In this document: piece after piece, positions 46,001 through 56,835 of the stretch
Position numbering within the stretch: position 1 is the first letter of the stretch
Layout of the letters: each line of letters opens with the position of its first letter
Source of the DNA: Eulemur rufifrons
Taxonomy: Eukaryota > Chordata > Mammalia > Primates > Lemuridae
DNA: 64,000 nucleotides
Assembly: GCF_041146395.1 (NCBI RefSeq)
Contig: NC_090986.1
Location: 47,714,001 to 47,778,000 of the forward strand
Direction: 5' to 3'
Position numbers and translations under genes: made by a program
The notes under the pieces: model-generated
Database searches by the model: none
Seen by the model: the letters and a program-made list of their open reading frames with translations, nothing else
What the model was told of the DNA's origin: nothing

Positions 46001-48707
46001 GGAAAACTCGTTACAAAGCAGTACTCCATGCTCAGTAATTTGAATTGGGCAGAAGATCCCATAGCCACATCCAGAAGATTCCAGAGATTCAGACAAAACA
46101 CACCCAGGCTCTGCTTCCCCACGTGAGCTTTTGTGAGAGCTCTGATACGTGTTAAGTCATAAAAAAAGAAGACAAGTAAAGGCAGCTAGACCTGAGTGAG
46201 ATTGTAAGACACTCCACGTACAAGAACCTCATGCAAATGGTAAATAAATTTTAAACACCTTTTTTGAATAGAGATGTTAACAGAATGAGAGTAAGAACTT
46301 GAACATATATTTTTTAAAAAGTCATTTAAATTAAGCAATTTTTATAAAATAACTTTAAATGTCCATAGCTATTTTGTACATTGAAGGAATTCTAATACAA
46401 CTAGAATACTTAATATGAAGATCATTCTCTCTGTGAGGATGAAAAGACCAAGGAATAACTAACAGCCCATCCCAGGCTGAGAACAGCTTACACTTGTTCT
46501 TTGATATGCAACTGCGGCAGCTGTTCCCAGACCCTAATCACTTGAACTCACAATTATTCTCAAGACTTTGCTCAAAAACACTTGTTCCATTTGTCATTAT
46601 AATGCTTTACCTCATTGATCTTAGCAATTGCTATTATTTCTCTAAAGGCGAAATTCCCTGTACTTGTACCTATCTTATGAATAAGGAACATGGGGATTAT
46701 GATCAGTTCTCTCTTATACAGTCTCCTCTCTAATCTTGCTTCCTAGATCCATACTATTCAGCTGTTAAGAAAACTGAATGGTGATGATTTCAATAGTTGT
46801 GAGCACTTAAATTTAAAAAAGAAACTATTGTCAACATACAACATTAGCAAATAAAAACTTTGGGTTCTCTTCTCTTCAGTTGACCTAATGAAGGAAAGAT
46901 TATGGGTTCATCACTATGTCTCCCAAGGGACAGTCTTCAGGAATGTCAGTATTGGAGTAGCTTAAGTAAACTTCCATAAAAATACTCTATAAATCATTAA
47001 ATTATATCTCCTAGTGAAACTTATACATTTGCGATACATATATCCACATCTGGCTGGGAACGCCAGAGTTGGCTGGAATGTTTCCATGCCTTAACAACGT
47101 TGTATTACATTGATTGATAACTTAAGCCATCCCTTGTTTCCTTTGATCTCCTATCACTCGCTGGAGTGCCTGATGGCTGACATCACCAGCAGGTGCACAT
47201 CACTAGACAGAGTCTAGGCCAGGAGAAACGGGGAAGTGAAACAAAAACCTGTCTGTCAAATATGTGTGATCAAAAAGAGATACTTTACAGGCATATTATC
47301 ACTGTCAGATAAGTGAATAGGTAAGTGAAATAAATGGGATATGAAATTAGAGAAGAAAGGAGATTTTTCAACTTAAATTTTAAAAGACAGAGTAATGCTG
47401 AGGGTAAAATTATTTATGAATGCCACATTATTTTACAGTCCAAAGCATTGAAACAATTTTCACATAATTTATATCTTTGCTCTTTTGTAATATTTATGCA
47501 GTTTGGAAGCTGAGTAGTGTGCTGTTAATGATTTAAAATTCTTTTGCTTTTTTTTCTTCTTTGTAAAGCAACAAGCTAACACTGTCAAAAGATTAGAGCA
47601 TTTTGGATCCGTGTATCAGAATATCCCTATACATCAGTCATGTTTTCATTTCAGGTACATCATACTTTCCATTTGATGTGAAAGAAAATAAATGACACCA
47701 TCTGGATATCTTTGAATGGTATGAACTTAAAAGGTAGTTTAAAATTTAGTTTATATTGTAATGCTCTGCATTTGTTCACTGTGGATCATACCAATGATCT
47801 GAGAGAGCATCCTACTGCTCTTTATAATTGTAGCTCTGTCAGAGAAGGCTTAAGCATCATTATCAAAGCTACAAAGTAAATAAGTCACAGTTTCTTCTCA
47901 AGGTCCTTCCACTGTGATGCCACTTACCCATTCCTATTACCTTGTCCTAAAGCACTCTAACACTTGCTCAGCCTTAGCCTTTATAGAAGAGCTCTATGTT
48001 CAAATAACTCAATTAAAAAAAAAAATCTAAACAGAAAATTGTACTTCCTAAAGATTTGCATAGAAAAAAAAACAATAGTTCCATATTTTCCACTTCTATG
48101 TTAATTTATGCATTCTTGTCTGTGAGAGACATTGTTTGTATTTTGCACTGGAGTGACAAGCACCGTGACCTAACGGGTCTTTTGCCCCTCCAATTTCTAA
48201 GATTAAACCAAATTGTTACGAAAAGTTATTTGTACAGGAACACTTATACTAATGAAGGAAGCTTGTATCGAACCTTGGCATTTCAGAGTGCAATTCCTAA
48301 GGGAGTCGTTGACAACCTTTCATCCTCAGAGCCTTACCTCTGACGAACTCTTCTGGCTACTCAGCTTTTCTCGGGTCAAGTGCATGAGTTTTCCCTCTTC
48401 TCTCTGCCCTTCAGGAGTCCTCATCATCTTAATGGTGGTGAGTTATTTGACTTACCTCACTCAGAAAACTCTTTCTCTCTTCTTCTGTTGTTTTCCTGCT
48501 AAATTACAACCTACGTTCAGAACATTTTATAATAATCTGATTAAAACCCAGTGAAACTAAACACAAGGGAGAGAATAGAATATAAAAGAAGCCAGATAAC
48601 CTACAGGAGATCAATTTAAATCTGTTTCTAAGCTTATTAATAATGTGAGGCTTGCCTTCTCCCTACATTAATGCCCCTTCTGGGATTTACAGCAATAGGC
48701 CAGCAGG

Positions 48708-48709
<2 letters not shown>
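46001..48709. other. Mostly unique sequence
   Basis: No gene. Two overlapping + strand open frames at 48056-48343 and 48213-48554 lack any recognisable domain, and I do not support them. The part 47040-47240 is less AT-rich than its surroundings and was not recognised. Confidence 0.45.

Positions 48710-48738
<29 letters not shown>
48710..48738 (+). repeat. Poly(T) tract, 29 nt
   Basis: Uninterrupted T run. No SINE or L1 body is recognisable on either side, so it may be an orphan tail or a simple expansion. Confidence 0.95.
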
Positions 48739-48741
<3 letters not shown>

Positions 48742-51042
48742 TGTTTGTCTTTGAGCACCTACCTGTCTTCCATCTGGAAAACCTCAAACTTTCACTGGTG
48801 TCATATTATTTTCTTCAACTTTCTTCAGTTTTCTTGGACTTGGCTAAATATATGTCTTTTATTCCTTCTGGAAGTCTAGTGCTATCCTGGCCAAAAATAA
48901 AAATTCCCCACAATATTTAGGAGTAACTCTCAAATTAACAAATAAAACTCTTCCATTTGCTTAGTTTGAATTATTTACATTTCACCTTTTACTTATTGTT
49001 CTGATTTCTCTTCTAAAAGATAAATGATAAAATGAACCTACCTGCCAACCAAGAAATAAACCTCTTTTCCATTTTTTTCTCTAACCTCCTTAGTACAAGC
49101 ACTTAATTTTGCATCAATCTTAAAAAAAACTCTTTCTCACATATCCAAGATAAAAACAAAAGCATCGATGCAATGTAAACATAAAGGATTGCAATAGAAT
49201 TGCCAAAAAAGAAGTAACTGGTAACAGAAGAAAATGAATAAATGCTTTACAAAGACAGTGTTAGGTAACACAACTGAGCACTTTGTAAGTATAAAGTGCA
49301 TTGCTTTGAATCACAATAACCAAAGCTGCATTATGAACCCACACATCACACCTAATTAAAACCTACTAATCCAAGATCCAACAGAATAAGTCTTGAACAG
49401 GCAGGATCTATGATGTCCTTGAAGAACTCCGTTTTTATTTCTTTGAAAGTAGTTTATTTACATACTTGCTAGAAAAACTGGTTAGAGATAATGCTTTTCT
49501 TTTTCAGATATATATATATTTTTAAAAAGTAAAGTTAAATATAGCAGTTGCCATATGTAGCAAGAAAAAGCGCTATGACAGAGAGTGTTTATTTAAAAGG
49601 TTTTAATAAGCTTGAACAAAATCTACAAAATGCTGTTTATTACGTTAGGATTGTTAGTGTATACCTTATTACACTATTGGCTTATTTTAAAATTATTTGC
49701 ATTTTATAAGATGATAATCTATTGTACAGTTAGTCCCACAGGTGTCCTATGTAAGCATAAATGTCAATGAAATAAATAATTGTTTTTAAAAAGACTGATC
49801 AAGTGCTATTAATAATATTCTGTAGGGTTTTATCTTAGGTGCCTCTGTTTCAACTCTGATGGTTAAAATATGTGATATCTGGGAATATGTGTTATACTTT
49901 TCCCTTTGATTTCTGGGAATATGTGTTATACTTTCTTCTAATTTGATTTACAGTAATTTTCTGCTGATATAATTTGCAAAAAAAACCAAATCCTACTGCA
50001 TGCTATTTACAACAGTTTCTGAGGGCACAGCCTATAAAAATTGAGAACAATGATTTTAGAGAGAAAAAACGCTACCCCATGGGCCCACTAGAAATGCTTC
50101 TCAATTTTGCTGCTACAATGAAAATTCCAACTCACACTCAATAAAAGATGTCCTTGAAGTAGCCCTTCATTATAACAGATGGCACTCAATTTGCTCATTT
50201 ATAAGGGAGATATCAATTTGTCTCCAAAATGATGAGAATGCTGACAACATAAAAAGCATACAAGGCCAAGCATTTATGAATTGACACACTATAAAGTGGA
50301 ATAAAGGTGCTCAAAGTTGCTCTTTATTGGAGCCACTGTCACCAAACACAGCAAAAACACAGTTCAAGATTTTTAATGCTCCTTCATTATTATGCAATTG
50401 ATATTTAGCTGTGTATATATAAGCAAAGTGTGCCACACTTATAGAAGTGAAAGCAAAAGGCCAGAACATGTTTAAAGTTTATGGAGATGATTGCAACTGT
50501 GCAATCATCTAATAATTAGCTGAAGTCTGGATTAGGCATTTACTGTTAACCGTCGCTCCTGGTGTGACCAACTTCCTGAATACAGAGAAGTAAAGAGTAG
50601 ATAAATACTTTTAAAAGAAAAATATTCCTTAATTTTTCTTAACATTCATAAATTGGCTCAAGAGGAAAAATAGCCTTTGTACAAAAAGTCTATTTTTCCT
50701 TTCTATTTCCCATATACAGTATAGCACAGCTTGATTCCACCCATAATAAAACTAGGAAGGACACCTTGACCTGGACCTTCACAATCACCTTGTTTATATT
50801 TCAAAAGTAGACTACAAATGGCTTAGCATTTTTAATCTTTGCTCTTATTTTGATTCAGCCTCTCTCTCATCTCAAACTAAAATTCTCCCTTTATTAAATA
50901 TAAATTTGCATGCAGCAGAATATGTGAAAAATAATTTGAATTACTATGAATTAGTGTGTATGTATATAGAATTATATGTGTACACTATATGTTAATCCTA
51001 TATATACTTATATAAACATATATAATTTAAGATGATTTTGTT
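48739..51042. other. Unique sequence; 50140-50580 is a candidate conserved non-coding element
   Basis: Includes a 27-bp near-identical direct repeat (49874-49900 and 49908-49934). The block 50140-50580 carries no transposon signature and holds a perfect hairpin at 50485-50510 followed by TAATAATTAGCTGAAG, a homeodomain-type AT core. Conservation is inferred, not shown. Confidence 0.3.
50485..50510. repeat. Perfect 11-bp inverted repeat with 4-base loop
   Basis: AGATGATTGCA, loop ACTG, TGCAATCATCT. The arms contain TGATTGCA-type sequence, similar to C/EBP-ATF half-sites. Confidence 0.9.
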
Positions 51043-51059
51043 TTCTTTGAATACCTTTA

Positions 51060-52239
51060 ATTTTTTTTTAATTTCAAATTATTTAGGGGGTGCAAATGTT
51101 TTTGGTTACATGGATCACTTTTGTAATGCTTGAGTCACGGCTATAAGTGTGGCCATCACCCAATAAGTGTTCATTGTACCTGTTATGTAGGTTTTTGCTT
51201 ATCTCCTCCTTCACCCACCTTCCTCCTTGATTTCCATTGAATTTTACTTTCCTCTGTACACATGTGTGCCCATTTGTCACTTCCAATTTAATAGAGAGTA
51301 AATTTGGTGTTTGTTTTTCCACTCTTTAGACACTTCACTTAGGATAATGGTCCCTAGCTCCATCCAAACTGTTGCAAAGGCATTAATCCTTGCTTTTTAT
51401 GGCTGCAAAGTATTCCATGGTGTCCACATAGCACATTTTGTTAATGCACTCATGAATTGATGGACACTTGGGTTGATTCCACATCTTTGCTATTGTGAAT
51501 TATGCTTCAGTAAACATTAGAAGGCAGGTGTCTTTTTGATAATATGACTTTTTTTCTTTGGGTAGATACTCAGTAGTGAGATTGGTGCATCAGATAGTAG
51601 GTCTACTCTTAGTTCTTTGAGGAATGTTCATACTGTTTTCCATAGAGGTTGTACTCTCATCACTCACAAAAATTAATTCAAGATGGATAAAAACTTAAAT
51701 GTAAGTCATGAGGCCATAAGAATTCTAGAAGGAAATGAGGGAAAAAATCTTCTAGATGTCAGCCTAGGCAAAAAATTTATGACTAAGACCCCAATGGTAA
51801 TCACAAGAAGAAAAATAAATAAATAGGATTTGATCATATTAAAAAGCTTCTATACTACTAAGGAAACAATCAACAGAATGAATAGATAACCTACAGATGG
51901 GAGAAAATATTCTCAATCTATACATCTGATAAAGGGCTAATATCCAGAATCTACAAAGAACTCAAACAAATCAGCAAGAAAAAAACAAATAACCCTATTA
52001 AAAAGTGGGCAGACTTTTTAATGAACAGAAGCTTTTCAAAAGAAGATAGACAAATGGCCAATAAAATGTGGAAAAATGCTCAACATCACTGATCATCAGG
52101 GAAATGCAAATTAAAATCACAACGAGATATCACCTTACCCCAGTTAGAATGGCTTTTATTAAAAAGTCCAAAAACAATAGATGGTGTGGATGCAGAGAGA
52201 AAGGAATGCTCATATACTGTTGGTGGGACTGCATATTAG
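51060..52239 (-). mobile_element. Strepsirrhine-type L1 3' end with 5' inversion (twin priming)
   Basis: From 51060 to about 51656 the - strand carries the L1 3' end: ORF2 C-terminal region, 3' UTR and a short poly(A) seen as T at 51061-51069. On the + strand this reads ATTTAGGGGGTGCAAATG, GGACACTTGGGTTGATTCC, GAATGTTCATACTGTTTTCC. From about 51661 to 52239 the + strand carries the adjacent upstream ORF2 segment in opposite orientation: TAATTCAAGATGGATAAAAAC, GGCTAATATCCAGAATCTAC, AACATCACTGATCATCAGGG, ACTGTTGGTGGGACTGC. The two segments abut at the same L1 position with about 3 bases shared (AGT). TTCTTTGA flanks the element at 51043-51050 and 52240-52247, a probable target-site duplication. 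The ORF2 frame is broken. Confidence 0.9.
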
Positions 52240-52249
52240 TTCTTTGACT

Positions 52250-53114
52250 ATATTAATAGTTAATCAAGAAATAGTTTTAAACTATACTACTTAACTTATG
52301 TCTATATTTAAATACATCATTGTATTAATATTGTCTTGCTGAACAACGAGGAGACCAGGTGTTATGACAAAAGCAAAGGATAATAGAAATAGACTATGCT
52401 GATTTTTAATTCAAGTACTTTGTTCATATTCTTCTCCTTTAAAAATATGCCTATTAGTTTAAAACCATTTTAGGGAATTTAAGTAATAAAATGATATATC
52501 AATGAAACATATGTATTATTAATTAAATGATATCAGGATATCAAAAAGACATGAAAATCATCTTATTGTGGATAAGTCATATTTTCAAAGATCCATAATT
52601 TGAAAGCAAATGTAGTGTAACTGTTACTAATCATCCCAAATATCTGGCCCTATTAATAAAAAACAGTTTTGTTTTCCATTAATTTGGTAATACGCTGAAC
52701 GATATATATACAAAATCACCCTAAAAATTATTTAACTTTCAAAAGAATACTGCTTTGAGTTTCTAGTCTTCCTTCTATAGGTAGGTTATGGTTTTCTTTA
52801 CTTTAGGTGATTAGATTTTATTAGGCTTATGACATTCTATTATATGAATTTACTCCTCTACTCTGTCACAAACACTGCTCTTAAGTTGAAAATATTCATG
52901 TTGATACAATAGCCTTAGGCCTTTGTGCAGCATCATTTCGTTTTTCTGTAGTGATAGTAATTTATTGAGTTGGATAAATATAAAGTAGAAAATGGCATAT
53001 TATGAACGGGTACTTAGTTCACAAGACATAACATTATTATTAATTTTCATGAGCACAATTATGGGAAAAATATCATTGTAGCATTTTGAGATTACTTACA
53101 TTTTTATTTCCCCC
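52250..53114. other. AT-rich sequence without recognised features
   Basis: No gene or repeat recognised. Confidence 0.5.
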
Positions 53115-53377
53115 ATCATCATAAATCAATATTAATTAATAAACTGTAGTATGGCTAGGTTCATGAGCTGTTCATTTTTAAAAATTAAAGTTATTTTGAT
53201 CACTTAAGAAACAACTAGATTATTTACATCTATTAAAATTATTTTTCTTGCTATTACAAATGAAAATTACTTACTAATCTGTAGTATAATTAGGTTCATT
53301 TGTCATTTTTAAAATTAAAAGTTTTCTGATCACCCGTGATACAATTAGTTTATTTATTTATACCTATTAAAATTAGA
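53115..53377 (+). repeat. Diverged tandem duplication, unit about 135 bp
   Basis: Unit 1 is about 53115-53243 and unit 2 about 53249-53377. Shared landmarks at an offset of 134-135 bases: CTGTAGTAT (53144 and 53279), AGGTTCAT, CATTTTTAAAA, TGATCAC, ATTATTTA-type sequence, and TATTAAAATT (53231 and 53365). Differences are substitutions plus small indels. Confidence 0.8.
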
Positions 53378-56300
53378 GATATATAAATATAGTAAGGTTT
53401 ATATTTATTATGTTTTTAGTCATGACAAATACAATAATATATAATGTGTGTTGACTATATAATCTCTAAATAGCACCAATATTTTGCAACATTCAATATG
53501 AAACCAAAATTCACTTAAGAAAACAATCTACTCTTATTCCTTCATTGGATAACCAAGGATCATACATAATGCAATAGTGCAATTGCTAAGAGAAGGATTA
53601 ATCAAGTTAAAGTTTAGGAATATTGACTGTCAATTTGTTTTAACAGTTTTATTATAGAGAAGGCCTTCAATTTGGTTACTCTCCTTTAAAATGAAAACAA
53701 ACTGTTGCCTTGCTATATGTTTAAATTAAGGATGCTATTTTGGCCTTGACACATACAAAATAAGAACATTATTCAACAGCAGCACAACTTGTCTGTGTAT
53801 TAGTTAGAACTACTGGAGCTTAGTGTCCTCTGTAGACATTGAACGCAATTACCCGATGAGTAGAAAAGGTGATTGTTTTTCACTGACTTGAAAGGGCATA
53901 TGCAATAATTAAAAAAATTATTTTAAAAAACTGACTTTGCCCTTTTGAACCCGGCTTGAGAGAATGATGACTGAAGCAGTTTTTAATGGAATTGCATTTG
54001 GAGACCCTTAGCTAGACCTTAGGGAGAGTTTCTCTGCTCCAGTGTATTTGACAATTGAATTGAAGATCCTTTCCAGTTATGCTTAGGTCTTTTCATTCAC
54101 ATGCTTACAAAAAATTGTGAATGCAAAGAAGTGGTAATAAATATCACATGCTAAATTTAAATTCTCTAAATTTACACAATTCCTCTGTTTATATAGAAAT
54201 GTAAATGAGAAGTCAGGATGTTTCAGATTACCCTACTGCCGCCACTGCCATTTGTATTGTAGTCAACTAAATGCAATATTTCATTTGTAGGTTTTCAGGC
54301 CTGACAGCAATGATAGGAAATTAAATTTATTTCATTGACAATTATTCTGTTAAATAATTTATAAATAGTACATATAAAAGCCTTTTCCTTTCATGAGGAC
54401 GGTAATGGTTAGGAACGATAAATAACTCAATCTATTCTGGTTATCATCGCTAATAACAATTTAGGGATGGTGTAGAACAAGTGCTGCAGGGTTCATTCTA
54501 TATTATGGAAATATTAAGAATGCATGACCATGCGATTACAAAGTCAGAAAGGTCTGTACATCTCTAGATAACTTGAAAACATTTGAGTATTTCTAAGGCT
54601 GTCCTCTACATCAAAAATAGTGTGAATGCCTAACAAATTACCCGATAATATTGAAAGCTCCTCAGGCTCCAAAAGTACTATTGAGGACCTGCCCTAAAAT
54701 AGCAGGAAGTTGTTCCTTAATGACAGATTACAGTGTTACAATCTACTTTTCAGATACCTAGACATGATGGACTCTAAAAACTGAAATCCGAAAGGAGACA
54801 AAGCTTATTAGAAAGGTTTATTATTGCCGACCAAAGACCTCTTTGTTCTTCTTTCATCAATAAGAAGTTTCCAGGAGTAGCCATAAGATCCATATATTTT
54901 AAAAATAATATTTAGGCACTATGTATCTATCAGTAAATGAACAGAGAGGCAGAAAAAATTATAGACTCCATACTTTGTCATGGGTGCTCATTGTCACAAA
55001 GGTGTTCTGGTCGTTCAGTTGGGCAAATCTTAATTATAATGTGAATATAGAGATTTTTCTATGCCTGGTTATTCAGATTGTCTCTGCCTTTGCTTGGAGC
55101 GAATCCTTCCCTGTCTCCTCTCCATATGTATATTGGGTAAACCTCCTATCATTCTTTTAAGTATTTGTTATTAAAACATTTCCAGATGCTCCAAGAAGTT
55201 TGAAGTGCTATTTTGAATATTATTGTGTTATTATATTAAAGCTATGATATATTTCAATATAAATGTCTCCAGCATTAGGCATGCACATACACATATACTC
55301 TGGCCATTCAATATCCATGTAAATCCCTCCGTCCATGTTTAAGCTTCCATACAACTATCTCAACAACACCATGCTTATGCCTCACAGGATGCAACTATTC
55401 CACCTCTTCCCTATAAGGGGTACATGAGATCATATCAGTTACTATATTCTTCTCTGAATAAAGTCAATTCCTTTTCTAGATTAATTGTAGCACTTCCTCA
55501 ATAATCTATCAAGATCAAATATCATATTTTAGCATCATTACAAGACCTTCTCAACATATGGCCATCATTAAAAGATTGTGAACTGGTTTGGTTCTGGCTC
55601 ACTCTCTATTGTGGTAACTCAGTGGTGGTTTGTGCTCACCAGGCCTACAGTTTTTCTGATTGTATCAGTAAGTAATATAATAATAGACTCCTCATTTAGG
55701 ATACCCTGGTTAATTACTCACCAATAATTGTCCCTGCAGGTAAAAACATTGCAATTGTTGCTCTGCCCTATGTCTACTCAATCACTCCATCTGCCACTTC
55801 AGGATTAAAATTAAACTCACCGAAATGAGAAAGTCAAGGTCAACAGAAGCCACTGCCACCATCATCCCAAGCCTGGGAAAAAGACACCCAGGAGCTTTGT
55901 TAGGATACTGGAGTTCTCCTTATCAACACATTTCCAAGACATTTCAAGACATTTTCAAGGTAGTGCCCTCTGAGTCCTCACATGAAACATATTATCATTC
56001 ATGGAAACTTCACACCAAGATAGCTATCTCTCTAAAGATCTGAATTCCTTCTTCTCTAGTATACCAGAGAAATTCTGGCAATCAAACGCATTGAATATAA
56101 GCCACTGTTGAAACTAGGTTTCAGAAAACAAACCAAGAAGTGTTAAAACCACTTCAAGTTGCTTGAGTGAACATGTTGAGTCAGTATCTCTGTTACATGA
56201 ACCTGCAGAGACAAAATTTGCTTGGTGGAATGTTCTGTTCTTCTTAATTTACCATCCTTAGGATCCATTCCCATGAATAATGTCTAGGTTTCTGTCTATA

Positions 56301-56395
56301 TAAACTAGCAAAAATTTGCAAATTCTTTAGTGTGTAAGCTATCTCCTTCCAAGTCATTCTTTGTATTTGTTCCCCAGCGACATTTGTAAATTTGC
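53378..56395. other. Mostly unique sequence; 53510-54160 is a candidate conserved non-coding element
   Basis: No gene. The interval 53510-54160 lacks repeat signatures and contains GGATTAATCAAG, GGGCATATGCAATAATTA and an inverted pair CATTCACA/TGTGAATG (54094-54101, 54116-54123). Conservation is an inference. Confidence 0.3.
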
Positions 56396-56835
56396 TGTAG
56401 TTATGGATCTTGAAGAATAAAGGTGTTCTGCAGATTAAGGGCCTTTAAAGCCTCTGCATATTGTGAACCAATAGAGAAGAACGACACTAGAGGACCACAG
56501 AAAAGAGACACAAGTTTATTCTTATTCGGAGGACTTACGTGCAAGGCACGGGAGGCAGCAGGCTGGGCAATCCTCCACACTGCACCCAGAAATAGCAAGT
56601 GGTTATATGGGCATGTACAAACAAAGAAACAGTAACTCGGAGATATGATGTGCTTCGCTGAGTCCAAACAGCCAGGCCCAGGATCTCCAGGTCCCGTAGT
56701 GCCTTTTCTGTAAAGGTCAGGTGTTCTTAGTTGCATTCCATGAAGGGGGTGGCCACTCCCCCGGCAGCTTTCTTTGGTTTAACTTTCTCTGCCTCCTTGG
56801 ACTGGATTGGGGCCAGGATCTCCAATTACCCTACA
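56396..56835 (-). mobile_element. Probable antisense ERV1-type solo LTR
   Basis: Starts TGTAG and ends CTACA, giving TG...CA ends. On the - strand an AATAAA signal sits at about 56516-56521 (seen as TTTATT on +), followed by a CTTGTGTCTCTTTTCTGTGG block typical of an R/U5 region of a gammaretrovirus-like LTR. The upstream (U3-side) part is less AT-rich than its surroundings. Target duplication not clear. No internal genes. The 111-codon open frame on the - strand (56401-56736) is a by-product of LTR sequence. Confidence 0.55.

Noticed and set aside
48056..48554. Two overlapping open frames of 95 and 113 codons
   Set aside because: Different frames in the same region, low-complexity composition, no domain and no splice or Kozak support.
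56401..56736. 111-codon open frame on the - strand
   Set aside because: It falls inside a probable antisense solo LTR. The openness reflects the locally lower AT content, not a gene.
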